Shown here: positions 31,648 to 41,252 of the stretch, one piece after another
How the letters are laid out: the number at the start of each line of letters is the position of its first letter
How positions within the stretch are numbered: position 1 is the stretch's first letter
Assembly: GCF_900105385.1 (NCBI RefSeq)
Contig: NZ_LT629772.1
Span: forward strand, 3,472,001 to 3,536,000
DNA length: 64,000 bases
Source of the DNA: Microlunatus soli
Lineage (GTDB): Bacteria; Actinomycetota; Actinomycetes; Propionibacteriales; Propionibacteriaceae
Direction of reading: 5' to 3'
The notes under the pieces: generated by a model
The model's database searches: none
What the model was told of the DNA's origin: nothing
The model's input: only the letters and a program-made list of their open reading frames with translations
Made by a program: the position numbers and the translations under genes

Positions 31648-32703
31648 TCAACTGCACAGGCTGACCACCGCCACCGTGTAGGTGCGTTTGGTCGATGCGA
31701 CGGAGCTCCAGGTGACGGAGCCGAAGTCGCGATTCACCGTCACCCAGGCCGTTCCGCCGTTGATCAGGGTGACGACGGTGTAGCTGGTCGCGGTGGTGGT
31801 CAGCGTCGAGGCGCCGGCATTGCCGTAGTGCAACGTGTAACTGGTCGCCCCGGACACCGCGGTCCAGTTGAAGGTGACGGAGGCGACGCCGAGCGCGCCA
31901 CAGCTGAACGACGTGGTCGGCACGGTGTAGCCGACGATGCTGCTGCCCGAGATCGGGACCCGGTCGGTGAAGGTCGCCCAGCTCGGTGTCGGGGACAGTG
32001 CTGCCGCGCCGCCGACCAGCAGTGATCCGAACGCGGCTCGGATCCGCCGAGCGCGCCGGGGCCGGTCGGGACGCTGATCAGGAGTGTCGCCGGCCTCGGC
32101 GGCGATGGCGTCGGCCCGGTCCGACGCCTCGTCGTCACGTCCGACGGCTCGGTGGTCATGATCATCATCATCGTCGCGGTCGTCGGCGGGGCGGCGACGG
32201 AGGACCAGTGCCAGCATCGCCGCCGCATAGCCGGCGAGCACGAAGACGCCGGGGGGTCGCGACAGCCAACTGATCACGTAACCCATCGCCGGCACCGCGA
32301 ACCAGACCTTGTCGACGGTTGCGACCCGATAGGGGTCGCGGTCCGGCGCCGAGTTGGCGTCACCACGCAGTCGCAGCAGGGTGCGATCGCCGTCGGGTCG
32401 AGTGCTGATCACACGATGGGTGACTCGGGTGTCGTCGGTGGTCACCGACACGATGTCGCCGACCCGGACCGCGTCGGCCGGCACCCGATGCGCCAGCGCC
32501 AGGCTCCCCGCGGTGATCGTCGGCGCCATCGATCCGGAACGGAAGATCAGCGGACGGACGGCGAACAGCACGGCGGCCAGCGTGAGCAGCAGCGAGCAGG
32601 CACCGAGAACGGCGACCACCCAGAGCGCGACGTCGCCGATGGTGATCAAGGTCCGGCCGGCTACTCGCCGGGTGGCCGGCTCGGTCGGCGCTGTGGCGGT
32701 CAT
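31648..32703 (-). CDS. SipW/ER-type signal peptidase I fused to a substrate-like exported domain
   Basis: A 351-residue fusion. Residues 1-170: signal peptidase with TM at ~22-50, catalytic Ser58 (SGSMAPT), His96 in VTHRV in place of the bacterial Lys (ER/SipW type), GDAN at 114-117 and a second TM at ~151-170. Residues 171-222 are a charged Asp/Arg linker. Residues 224-246 are hydrophobic and end in ATFTDRVPISGSSI, matching AYWTDSVPVSGTTI, the SipW-signal region of the neighbouring exported protein. The remaining ~100 residues are Thr/Ser-rich, beta-type, with a fibronectin-III-like TFNWTAVSGATSYTLHY. Start overlaps the upstream stop (TGATG). Confidence 0.85.
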   Translation of the reverse strand: MTATAPTEPATRRVAGRTLITIGDVALWVVAVLGACSLLLTLAAVLFAVRPLIFRSGSMAPTITAGSLALAHRVPADAVRVGDIVSVTTDDTRVTHRVISTRPDGDRTLLRLRGDANSAPDRDPYRVATVDKVWFAVPAMGYVISWLSRPPGVFVLAGYAAAMLALVLRRRPADDRDDDDDHDHRAVGRDDEASDRADAIAAEAGDTPDQRPDRPRRARRIRAAFGSLLVGGAAALSPTPSWATFTDRVPISGSSIVGYTVPTTSFSCGALGVASVTFNWTAVSGATSYTLHYGNAGASTLTTTATSYTVVTLINGGTAWVTVNRDFGSVTWSSVASTKRTYTVAVVSLCS

Positions 32704-33284
32704 CAGATCACCTGGCTGGCTTCGAAGCTGAGGGTGACGTTGCTGGTCAGACCCTGCAACGACGAGCTCGCCGTGCTGGGCAGCGTCGCCTGGATGCAGA
32801 CGGTCTCGGAGGAGCCGGCGGACAGCGAACGCTGATCGGATTTGGTGCCGACCAGGTTGCCACCGAAGGCCGTGCCGGAGTTGGGCAGTGTCGTTCCCGA
32901 GCAGGTCTTGGCATTGCCCGAGCCGTCGGTCGACGTGGCGCCGGTCACCTTGGTGGTCAACGCACTGCCGAGGTTGCTGCTGGCGGTCGAGGTCGCGTAG
33001 TAGGTGAGCGGGACGGTGCCGGCATTGCGGACCGTCAGCACCGCTGCCGTCGAGTTGCCGGGCACCATGTTGCTGATCGACAACGAGGTGTAGCTCGGCA
33101 GGGAGTCCGATCCGTTGACCTTCAGATCGAGGGTTCCGGTGGTGATCGTCGTACCGCTGACCGGCACCGAGTCGGTCCAGTAGGCGAACGTCCCGGCAAC
33201 GCCGAGACAGCCGACCGCGCCGAGGGCGAGGGCGGCCCGGAGGCGTACCCAGCGGGGGCGATGCCAGCGGTGTCGCTCAGTCAT
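32703..33284 (-). CDS. exported protein with SipW-type signal peptide (TasA/CalY-like)
   Basis: A 193-residue protein from ATG 33284; a start 54 nt further upstream would spoil the signal peptide. Residues 13-33 are hydrophobic and end at AYWTDSV (34-40), the hallmark of SipW-dependent proteins. The mature part is beta-rich, full of Ser, Thr and Asn, with the DLKVNG and NMVPGNSTAAVLTVRNAGTV segments seen in TasA/CalY-like fibre proteins, where the second marks a Greek-key strand. Two cysteines are present. It overlaps the LAGTG gene (8 nt) and the peptidase fusion (1 nt). Confidence 0.83.
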   Translation of the reverse strand: MTERHRWHRPRWVRLRAALALGAVGCLGVAGTFAYWTDSVPVSGTTITTGTLDLKVNGSDSLPSYTSLSISNMVPGNSTAAVLTVRNAGTVPLTYYATSTASSNLGSALTTKVTGATSTDGSGNAKTCSGTTLPNSGTAFGGNLVGTKSDQRSLSAGSSETVCIQATLPSTASSSLQGLTSNVTLSFEASQVI

Positions 33285-34014
33285 CGTGGTGCTCCCTGCT
33301 CCGACGTCGTGGGCGCTGCAGGAGGGCGACGCCGGCACCGACCGCGGCGGCGCCGATCAGCACCACGGCGGCACGGGCGTCGAGACCGGTGCCGGCCAGA
33401 TCACCGGGCCCGGGTGCCGCCGACGCGGTCGGTGCTCCGGAGTGATCACCGGTCGGCGGGGCCGCCGTTGGTGGTTGCGTCGGTGGTCCGGTTGTCGGTC
33501 CGGCTGGTGGTGGGTGGCCGTCATCGATCAGCTGGCTGAGTGTGACCCGCAACCGGAGGTCGGCTCGGCGTTCCTGGCTGACGTTGCCCGCGGCGGCGTC
33601 GAAGGAAGCCGTGATCCAGAGTTGCGTCGTCGCGCCGGCGGGCAGTCGCCCGGTGATCCGACGGGCCGAACCGTCGGGTGCCAGCGTGACCCAGTCGCTG
33701 CCCGAGGCCCGCGCTCGCAGGTGCAGACCGTGCCGCAGGAATTGATCATGATCGAGCGGATCGACCGCTACCCGGAGAGTCCCTGCTGTTGTCGCCGCGT
33801 TGCGGATCCACAGTGTGGTCGTCTCGACATCGCCCGGAACCCAGCGGGCGTCGGGATCGAAGAGCGGCCGGTCGAGATCCGATTGCCAGTGCCGCGCGTC
33901 GGAGCTGACCTGGACCTCGTCCTGGGACACGGCTGAGGCGGGCGTCAGAGCAGAGACGGCGACGATGATCATGGCACCCAAGGACAGCCACCAGCCGGGC
34001 TTGTGGCCGGACAT
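33277..34014 (-). CDS. cell-wall-anchored protein with LAGTG sorting signal
   Basis: A 245-residue surface protein. A signal peptide (GWWLSLGAMIIVAVSALTPASA) spans about 7-28. A beta-rich domain covers ~30-165. A Pro/Thr-rich spacer (166-203) precedes LAGTG at 206-210, a hydrophobic helix and the RRRSR tail, the classic sortase pattern; LAxTG suits class E sortases of actinobacteria. No sortase gene is in the window. The ATG 34014 overlaps the upstream peptidase stop (TGATG). The function may be anchoring or assembly of the two SipW-type exported proteins. Confidence 0.8.
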   Translation of the reverse strand: MSGHKPGWWLSLGAMIIVAVSALTPASAVSQDEVQVSSDARHWQSDLDRPLFDPDARWVPGDVETTTLWIRNAATTAGTLRVAVDPLDHDQFLRHGLHLRARASGSDWVTLAPDGSARRITGRLPAGATTQLWITASFDAAAGNVSQERRADLRLRVTLSQLIDDGHPPPAGPTTGPPTQPPTAAPPTGDHSGAPTASAAPGPGDLAGTGLDARAAVVLIGAAAVGAGVALLQRPRRRSREHHDD

Positions 34015-34580
34015 CAGGTGACATCCTGTCCTGTTCGCGCCGCCGGCTCCTGCTGGCGCCGTGCTCGCCGCCGGTCCCGAACGGCCGAGCCGAACATGTA
34101 GCCGGCGTAGCCGAGCAGTACCACCGCGGCCAGGTAGGTCAGATAGCGGTGTTGCTGCCCGGTGAGCAGCCGAGCGGGATAGCCGAGGTAGGGGATCGCG
34201 TACCAGAGGGTGCCTTTGACCTGCACCGGCTGCACCCAGCCGGCGTCGACGGTGTCGTTGGCGTCGCCCTTGGTCCGCAGCAGCACCTGGTGTCGACTGT
34301 TCACGCCTTGCGCGACCACCCGATGGGTGGCGACGGTCGGGTCGCCGGAGCGCAGCTGGTAGGTGATCACCGTTCCGACGCCGATCGATGTCACCGGCGT
34401 CGGCCGGATGACGGCCAGCGTCCCGGGCGGCAACGAGGGCCGCATCGAGCCGGTCATGATCGTGTACGGCGTCGCCCCGCCGATCCGCGGGATCAGCACC
34501 GCCAGGGCGAGGATCGCGCAGCAACCGAAGATGATCATCCAGAGCAGGATGCGTCCTGCCCAGCCCAGTGCCGGCTTCAC
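34014..34580 (-). CDS. SipW/ER-type signal peptidase I
   Basis: A 188-residue peptidase with TM helices at ~10-30 and ~145-165. Ser45 (TGSMRPS) and His86 (ATHRVV) make an ER-type Ser-His dyad, with GDAND at 105-109. In bacilli SipW trims TasA, and here the gene lies between an AYWTD-type exported protein and the LAGTG protein. This locus also has a second, fused peptidase, so each may serve one exported partner. The start lies 22 bp after the upstream gene's stop. Confidence 0.87.
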   Translation of the reverse strand: MKPALGWAGRILLWMIIFGCCAILALAVLIPRIGGATPYTIMTGSMRPSLPPGTLAVIRPTPVTSIGVGTVITYQLRSGDPTVATHRVVAQGVNSRHQVLLRTKGDANDTVDAGWVQPVQVKGTLWYAIPYLGYPARLLTGQQHRYLTYLAAVVLLGYAGYMFGSAVRDRRRARRQQEPAARTGQDVT

Positions 34581-34602
34581 GGCGTTGCAGCCCGTTCACC
34601 GA

Positions 34603-35127
34603 TCAGGGGTGGGCCTGGGTGGCGGTGACGGTGATGTTGTCCAGCACGGCCGACAGGTCCATCGTGGTGTTGTCCGAGGCAGGCAGGAAGTTGACGGCGA
34701 CGTTCACCCCCAACGTCTGCCCGTCGTTGGCTTCGGTGAAGGTGGTCGCCGCGGTCCCGTTCAAGGTGATCCCGCTGACCGTCACCTCCAGTGCGTCGGC
34801 CAGATCGCCACTGACATTGGCCGCCGACGCCTCGACCGTGCCCTCCATGTGATCGCCCTCGGCGTCGAGGGTGAAGGTGCAGGTCTCGGTCACGGTGTCG
34901 CCCGGCACCAGCAACGAGGTCGCCGGGTCGAACGGATCGCCACCGTCCAGGGTCCAGGCCGAACATCCGGGATTGGTGTCGTCGGTCAGCAGTTGCAGGT
35001 GACCGGAGTTCACCGTGCCGCCGTCCACGTTTGCGCTGTCGGTCCAATAGGCGAGCGAGCCGGCTCCACCTACCAGCAGTACCGCCGCGGCCGCCGCCGC
35101 GATCGCACCCTTTGCAGTCTTCCTCAT
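34603..35127 (-). CDS. exported protein with alternate SipW-type signal peptide
   Basis: A 174-residue protein from ATG 35127 (MRKTAKGAIA). The signal peptide is Ala-rich and ends in SLAYWTDSA (AYWTD at 26-30), like the alternate-type SipW signals. The mature part is acidic, with a CSAW...CTF cysteine pair and beta-type repeats such as VSGITLNGTAATTF. It is probably cleaved by the SipW-type peptidase encoded next, and could form surface fibres or matrix. It is the first gene of the five-gene unit; the AT-rich stretch 35163-35225 upstream is the likely promoter. Confidence 0.82.
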   Translation of the reverse strand: MRKTAKGAIAAAAAAVLLVGGAGSLAYWTDSANVDGGTVNSGHLQLLTDDTNPGCSAWTLDGGDPFDPATSLLVPGDTVTETCTFTLDAEGDHMEGTVEASAANVSGDLADALEVTVSGITLNGTAATTFTEANDGQTLGVNVAVNFLPASDNTTMDLSAVLDNITVTATQAHP

Positions 35128-35233
35128 CTGACCCTCACCACATCGTGCGGATCCCCGAGCGTGGTTCCGACCATAAAGGATCAAGAGAGACGAAAGCCAG
35201 GGTTATGAACAACCGTTTCAGAATTGTCGCGGT

Positions 35234-36814
35234 TCAGTCCGTACCGGTGCTCGGGAGATCGCGGACCTCCAGCGGCAGGTTGATCACGAACCGGGTGTCG
35301 CCGGGAACACTCCGGACGCCGACCGTCCCGTGGTGCGCCTCGACCACGGCGGCGACGATGGCCAGACCGAGCCCGGTGCTGCCGGTGCTGCCGTCACCGG
35401 CACGGGCACGGCTGCTGTCGGCCCGGGTGAAGCGTTCGAAGACCTGGCCCTGGATCTGCGGCGCGATGCCCGGTCCATCGTCAGCAACGGTGATCACCGC
35501 GGTCGGGCCGTCGACCCGCAGCCCGACCCGTACGGTGGTGCCGGCCGGTGTGTGCGTCCGGGCGTTGGCCAGCAGGTTGAGGACGGCCTGGTGGAGCCGG
35601 TAGCGATCTCCGGTCGCAACCACCGGCCGATCGGGCAGCGTGCTGCCGTCAAGATCAAGAACCCATTGATGATCACGTCCGGCGACCCGGGCGTCGCTGA
35701 CCGCGTTGATCAACAACTCGGTCAGATCGACCGGTCCGACCTCGATCCCGGGGCCGGAGTCCAATCGGGCCAGTAGCAGCAGATCCTCAACCAGGCGGGA
35801 CATCCGGGTCGCCTCGGACTCGACCCGACCCAGTGCGAAGGCGGTGTCGGTGGGAAGTTGATCACGGCCCCGTCGGGTGAGTTCAGCATAGCCGCGGATC
35901 GAGGCCAGCGGATTGCGCAGCTCGTGGGAGGCGTCGGCGATGAAACGCTTGAGCTTGGTCTCGCTGGCCTGCCGAGCGGCGAGGGCGCCGTCGACGTTGT
36001 CGAGCATGTGGTTCAGCGCCTGGCCGACCCGGCCGACCTCCGAGGCCGGATCGGAATCGGCCGGCGGCACCCGCATCGCCAACGCCACCTCGCCGCGGTC
36101 CAGTTGCAGCTGGGAGACCTGCTGGGCGGTCGTCGCCACCCTGTTCAGCGGCCGCAGGCTACGCCGGACGACCATGCCGACCGCAACCGTTGCGGCCAGG
36201 ATTGCCAACAGGGACAGCGGAATCGCGACCTGGATGATCTTCCTCAGCACCGAGTTGACGTCGGAGAGCGAGAGCCCGACGACCAGGGTGGCTTGCACGG
36301 CGCTGGTGCCGGTCGGGTCCTGCGCGGTGACGGTTCGGGCGGTGACCCGATAGCTGCCCAGCCCGTCCAGATGGACGGTCCGATAGGAGTCGTCGGGTTG
36401 CATCGTGGACAGCACGTCGATGGCGGGATCGTTCAACGAGGTGCGTCGCAGGACCGCCTGGGACTTGGGCTTCTCCAGCATGCCGGACTCGACCGCGTCC
36501 CCGTCGACGTACAACGCGTACAGGGTGCCCTGCGGCTGGCCCGGCTGGACCAGTCGATCGGTGGTGGCGCCGGGGCCCCGCAGCCGACCGAACACGTCGC
36601 CGAACTGTCCGTCGACGTTGTGCAGCAGGAGTTGTTGGGTGGCGAGCAGGCTGGCCCCGCTGAGCAGGATGGCGATCGCCGCGACGATCGCGACCACGCG
36701 GAGCAGCAGCTGCCGGCCGAGGGTGCCCCGTCCGAACGCGCCATGGCCGGGCTCACGGGCGGCGGTCGGTGCCGGGACGCCGGACGCCGTCGGCTGCGGG
36801 ACGTTCTCGGTCAC
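35234..36814 (-). CDS. OmpR-partner sensor histidine kinase
   Basis: A 526-residue membrane kinase when started at GTG 36814; a start at 36868 would overlap the regulator gene. TM segments near residues ~35-65 and ~195-220 enclose an extracellular sensor of about 130 residues. A HAMP region (RRSLRPLNRVA) is followed by the H-box FIADASHELRNPLAS, then NLLANARTHT, DDGPGI and GSTGLGLAIV. It forms a pair with the regulator at 36834 and resembles MprB/TcrY-type envelope sensors. The surface-protein cluster starts 107 bp downstream on the same strand. Confidence 0.86.
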   Translation of the reverse strand: MTENVPQPTASGVPAPTAAREPGHGAFGRGTLGRQLLLRVVAIVAAIAILLSGASLLATQQLLLHNVDGQFGDVFGRLRGPGATTDRLVQPGQPQGTLYALYVDGDAVESGMLEKPKSQAVLRRTSLNDPAIDVLSTMQPDDSYRTVHLDGLGSYRVTARTVTAQDPTGTSAVQATLVVGLSLSDVNSVLRKIIQVAIPLSLLAILAATVAVGMVVRRSLRPLNRVATTAQQVSQLQLDRGEVALAMRVPPADSDPASEVGRVGQALNHMLDNVDGALAARQASETKLKRFIADASHELRNPLASIRGYAELTRRGRDQLPTDTAFALGRVESEATRMSRLVEDLLLLARLDSGPGIEVGPVDLTELLINAVSDARVAGRDHQWVLDLDGSTLPDRPVVATGDRYRLHQAVLNLLANARTHTPAGTTVRVGLRVDGPTAVITVADDGPGIAPQIQGQVFERFTRADSSRARAGDGSTGSTGLGLAIVAAVVEAHHGTVGVRSVPGDTRFVINLPLEVRDLPSTGTD

Positions 36815-36833
36815 GGTGTGCCCTGTTGAGTCG

Positions 36834-37559
36834 TCAGTCCGCGGCCGGTCGGAGGACGTAGCCGGCACCGCGCATGGTGTGGATCATCGGCGATCGATTG
36901 GCGTCGATCTTCTTGCGCAGGTAGGAGATGTAGAGCTCCACCACATTGGCCTGGCCGCCGAAGTCGTAGTTCCAGACCCGGTCCAGGATCTGTGCCTTGG
37001 ACAGCACCCGGCGCGGGTTGCGCATCAGATAGCGCAGCAACTCGAACTCGGTGGCGGTCAGGTGGATCTCCTCGCCGGCCCGGTACACCTCGTGGGAGTC
37101 CTCGTTCAGGGTCAGGTCGCCGACCACCAGCGAAGAATCGTCCCGGGCAGCACCGGCGCCGGTCCGGCGGAGCAGCCCGCGCAACCGGGCGATCAGCTCC
37201 TCCAGGCTGAACGGCTTGGTGACGTAGTCGTCGCCGCCGGCGGTCAGGCCGCCGATCCGGTCCTCGACGGCGTCCTTGGCGGTCAGGAAGATCACCGGTA
37301 CGTCGGCGTCCTCGGTCCGGATCCGACGCATCACCTCCAGGCCGTCGAAGTCGGGCAACATCATGTCCAGCACGATCACGTCGGGTCGGATCGCCCGAGC
37401 GGCCCGGACCGCCTCGGTGCCGGAACCGGCAGTGGTGACCTGCCAGCCCTCGTACCGCATGGCCATCGACAGCAACTCGGTCAGGCTCCGTTCGTCGTCG
37501 ACCGCGAGCACCCGGATCGGGGTGCCGTCCGGTCTGGTGAGCGGTGCTGCCTGTGCCAT
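36834..37559 (-). CDS. OmpR/PhoB-type response regulator
   Basis: A 241-residue regulator. ATG 37559 is chosen because AGAGGGG lies 6-8 nt upstream, though ATG 37589 is open. The receiver domain carries VLAVDDE, the acceptor Asp in VIVLDMMLPDFDG and the VTKPF lysine. The winged-helix part has ATEFELLRYLMRN and RKKIDANRSPMIHTMRGAGYVLR. It likely acts with the kinase at 35234. Its targets may include the downstream surface locus, which is an inference from the gene order only. Confidence 0.9.
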   Translation of the reverse strand: MAQAAPLTRPDGTPIRVLAVDDERSLTELLSMAMRYEGWQVTTAGSGTEAVRAARAIRPDVIVLDMMLPDFDGLEVMRRIRTEDADVPVIFLTAKDAVEDRIGGLTAGGDDYVTKPFSLEELIARLRGLLRRTGAGAARDDSSLVVGDLTLNEDSHEVYRAGEEIHLTATEFELLRYLMRNPRRVLSKAQILDRVWNYDFGGQANVVELYISYLRKKIDANRSPMIHTMRGAGYVLRPAAD

Positions 37560-37668
37560 CGATGACCCCTCTGCCTCTGTTAGCGCCATACCGGCAACGA
37601 TCCCAGGGATCTCTGCGTGCCGACTTGGCGTCGACTATGAGTTCGCTGTGAGTGCGGCCGGGCGCGGG

Positions 37669-38259
37669 CTACAGGCCGACGGCCCCCGAGCTGCTCCCAC
37701 CAGAGCTGCCGACACCGGACCTGCCCACACCGGACCTGCTGGCGCCGGTCGGCCCGGTCGTGCGGCCGGTGTCGCCGGAAGCGGCGGGGGTCGGGGCGTC
37801 GGCCTCGTCCTCGTCGGGCTTGCGCCGGCGGAAGAGTCGGTCGATGCCGATCCGACCGCTGCCGTGGACGACCAGCAGCAGGGCCAGCAGCGCGATCACC
37901 ACGCTGTACTCGTAGCCACCCTGCCAGGTCACCGTCTCGCCGCTGACCTTGTTGACGTAGAAGGTCTTGTACCAGCTGGTGTAGAGCACGATCAGGACCT
38001 GTTCGGCCACGATCGCCGCAGCCACGAGCGGCGTCAGTGCGCCGACGATCAGGAAGATCCCGCCGACGATCTCCAGCAGCGTGCCACCCCAGGCGGCATA
38101 GGTCGCAAACGGTGTGGCGAACTGCTTGAGGTAGGCGATCTGGCTCTCGATGCCCTGGTCCTGCCAGCGGCGGATGCCGTGCATGATCAGCACCCAGCCG
38201 AGACCGACCCGGGCGAGCAGTAGCGCGAGGTCACGGACAACCTGCAGAAAACGAGCCAT
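37669..38259 (-). CDS. DoxX family membrane protein
   Basis: A 196-residue protein with four TM helices in the first ~145 residues: RVGLGWVLIMHGIRRW, EIVGGIFLIVGALTPL and SVVIALLALLLVVHGSGR are typical of DoxX. A charged segment and a Gly/Ser/Thr-rich tail (from ~150) with short VGRSGVGSSGG-like repeats follow. The family acts in redox or sulfur-stress responses in mycobacteria; the exact role is unclear. Its start is divergent from dnaK across 318 bp that hold three HAIR-like palindromes, so it may share heat control. Confidence 0.82.
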   Translation of the reverse strand: MARFLQVVRDLALLLARVGLGWVLIMHGIRRWQDQGIESQIAYLKQFATPFATYAAWGGTLLEIVGGIFLIVGALTPLVAAAIVAEQVLIVLYTSWYKTFYVNKVSGETVTWQGGYEYSVVIALLALLLVVHGSGRIGIDRLFRRRKPDEDEADAPTPAASGDTGRTTGPTGASRSGVGRSGVGSSGGSSSGAVGL

Positions 38260-38405
38260 CGAAACTCCTGGACGACCGAAGGGGAAGTACCCCTGACATT
38301 AGGCGACAGACCGCACTCGACCCCGGAAGTGACGCTCAGCGTGCCGTCGTCGGCGCCGGTACCCCTTCCCGCACCGGGTGGGGGACCAGGGGAGGCCCTG
38401 ATCCG

Positions 38406-38432
38406 GGGGTTGAGCGAATCGGGCTCAACCCC
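38406..38432 (+). promoter_or_regulatory. HAIR-like palindrome, distal
   Basis: GGGGTTGAGC-N7-GCTCAACCCC: perfect 10-bp arms with the 7-bp spacer of HAIR sites. It differs from the CTTGAGT consensus by a GC-rich outer part, so it may be a weaker HspR site or a terminator for a short divergent transcript. Confidence 0.5.
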
Positions 38433-38463
38433 GTGTTGAACTTGAACTCGACGTCCGGCATAG

Positions 38464-38483
38464 TTGAGTGCAGGTTGCTCAAG
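38464..38483 (+). promoter_or_regulatory. HAIR element 1 (HspR operator) upstream of dnaK
   Basis: TTGAGT-GCAGGTT-GCTCAAG fits the HAIR consensus CTTGAGT-N7-ACTCAAG in all but two positions. It overlaps the probable -35 region (TTGCTC, 38476) of the dnaK promoter. Confidence 0.8.
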
Positions 38484-38490
38484 GACGAAG

Positions 38491-38510
38491 TTGAGCGGAA
38501 TACACTCAAG
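38491..38510 (+). promoter_or_regulatory. HAIR element 2 (HspR operator) and -10 region of dnaK
   Basis: TTGAGC-GGAATAC-ACTCAAG is a second HAIR site. It overlaps the likely -10 hexamer TACACT (38501-38506). The same GGAATACACT string occurs in the clpB promoter at 63425, which supports it as a promoter part. Confidence 0.8.
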
Positions 38511-38577
38511 GCTGAACGGGTTGTACGAGATGCAATCCCGAACAGACATCGCAAAGCACATCGGAGGAAACACAACT

Positions 38578-40472
<1,895 letters not shown>

Positions 40473-40476
<4 letters not shown>

Positions 40477-41216
40477 CCCAGGGCGACCCTGAAGACACCA
40501 GCGGCCGCCCCACCGTGCGCGACAAGCGTCGGATCGACCCGCAGACCTACGAGTTGCGCGAGCCCGAAGCGACCACGGCCGAGCCGGATGCTCAGCCGCA
40601 GCAGGCCGAGGGTGCCGACACCGGCACTCCGGCCGACGCTGCGGCCGGGCCCGGTGAGGCTGCCGCGTCGGCCGAGCTCGAGCAGGTCAAGGGGCAACTG
40701 GCCGATCGGACCGCGGACCTGCAACGGGTCCAGGCCGAATACGTCAACTACAAGCGCCGGGTCGACCGGGACCGTGATCTGTCCCGCCGGGCCGGTGTCG
40801 AGCAGGTGCTCACCGAACTGATGCCGGTGCTCGACGGGCTGCAGACCGCCCGTGAACACGAGGAGCTCAGCGGTGGCTTCAAGGCCTTCGCCGACGAGGT
40901 CACCAAGATCGCCACGAAGTACGGCTTGGAGAGTTTCGGTGAGGCCGGTGACCCGTTTGATCCCCGGATCCATGAGGCGTTGATGCATGCGCAGGGCGAA
41001 GGGCTGACCGGTCCGACCTGCGTGACCATCCTGCAGCCGGGTTATCGGATCGGGGATCGGATCCTGCGCCCGGCGCGAGTTGCGGTCGCCGAGCCGGACG
41101 AAGCGGCGGCCGGCGACCAGCAGGCCGCGGCGGACGGTGTCAGCGATCAGCCCGCACCCGATCAAGGGGCGGCCGATCAGACAGGCGATCAAGGTGCTGC
41201 CGGCTCGCAGCAGTGA
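40473..41216 (+). CDS. grpE: nucleotide exchange factor GrpE
   Basis: A 247-residue GrpE. The core is between ~65 and ~200: [25 protein letters not shown] (dimer helix, here only in part), [14 protein letters not shown] and [32 protein letters not shown]. The N-terminal ~60 residues are acidic and disordered. The C-terminal ~35 residues are Asp-Gln-rich and built from GATC-phased DNA repeats. GTG 40473 overlaps the dnaK stop (GTGA). GrpE drives ADP release from DnaK. Confidence 0.93.
41145..41201. repeat. GATC-phased microrepeat in the grpE 3' end
   Basis: Units start at 41145, 41160, 41175 and 41187 (15, 15, 12 and 15 bp), each beginning GATCA. They encode [19 protein letters not shown] at the GrpE C-terminus. 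Confidence 0.7.
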
Positions 41217-41252
41217 GCATGATCAACAACAGGTTCAGGAGGGGAGGCGTCG

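Noticed and set aside
31648-35127. classical pilus or type VII secretion locus
   Set aside because: No sortase C, no pilin CNA domains, no WXG100 proteins and no EccC-type ATPase are present. The signal peptides and peptidases point to the SipW type instead.
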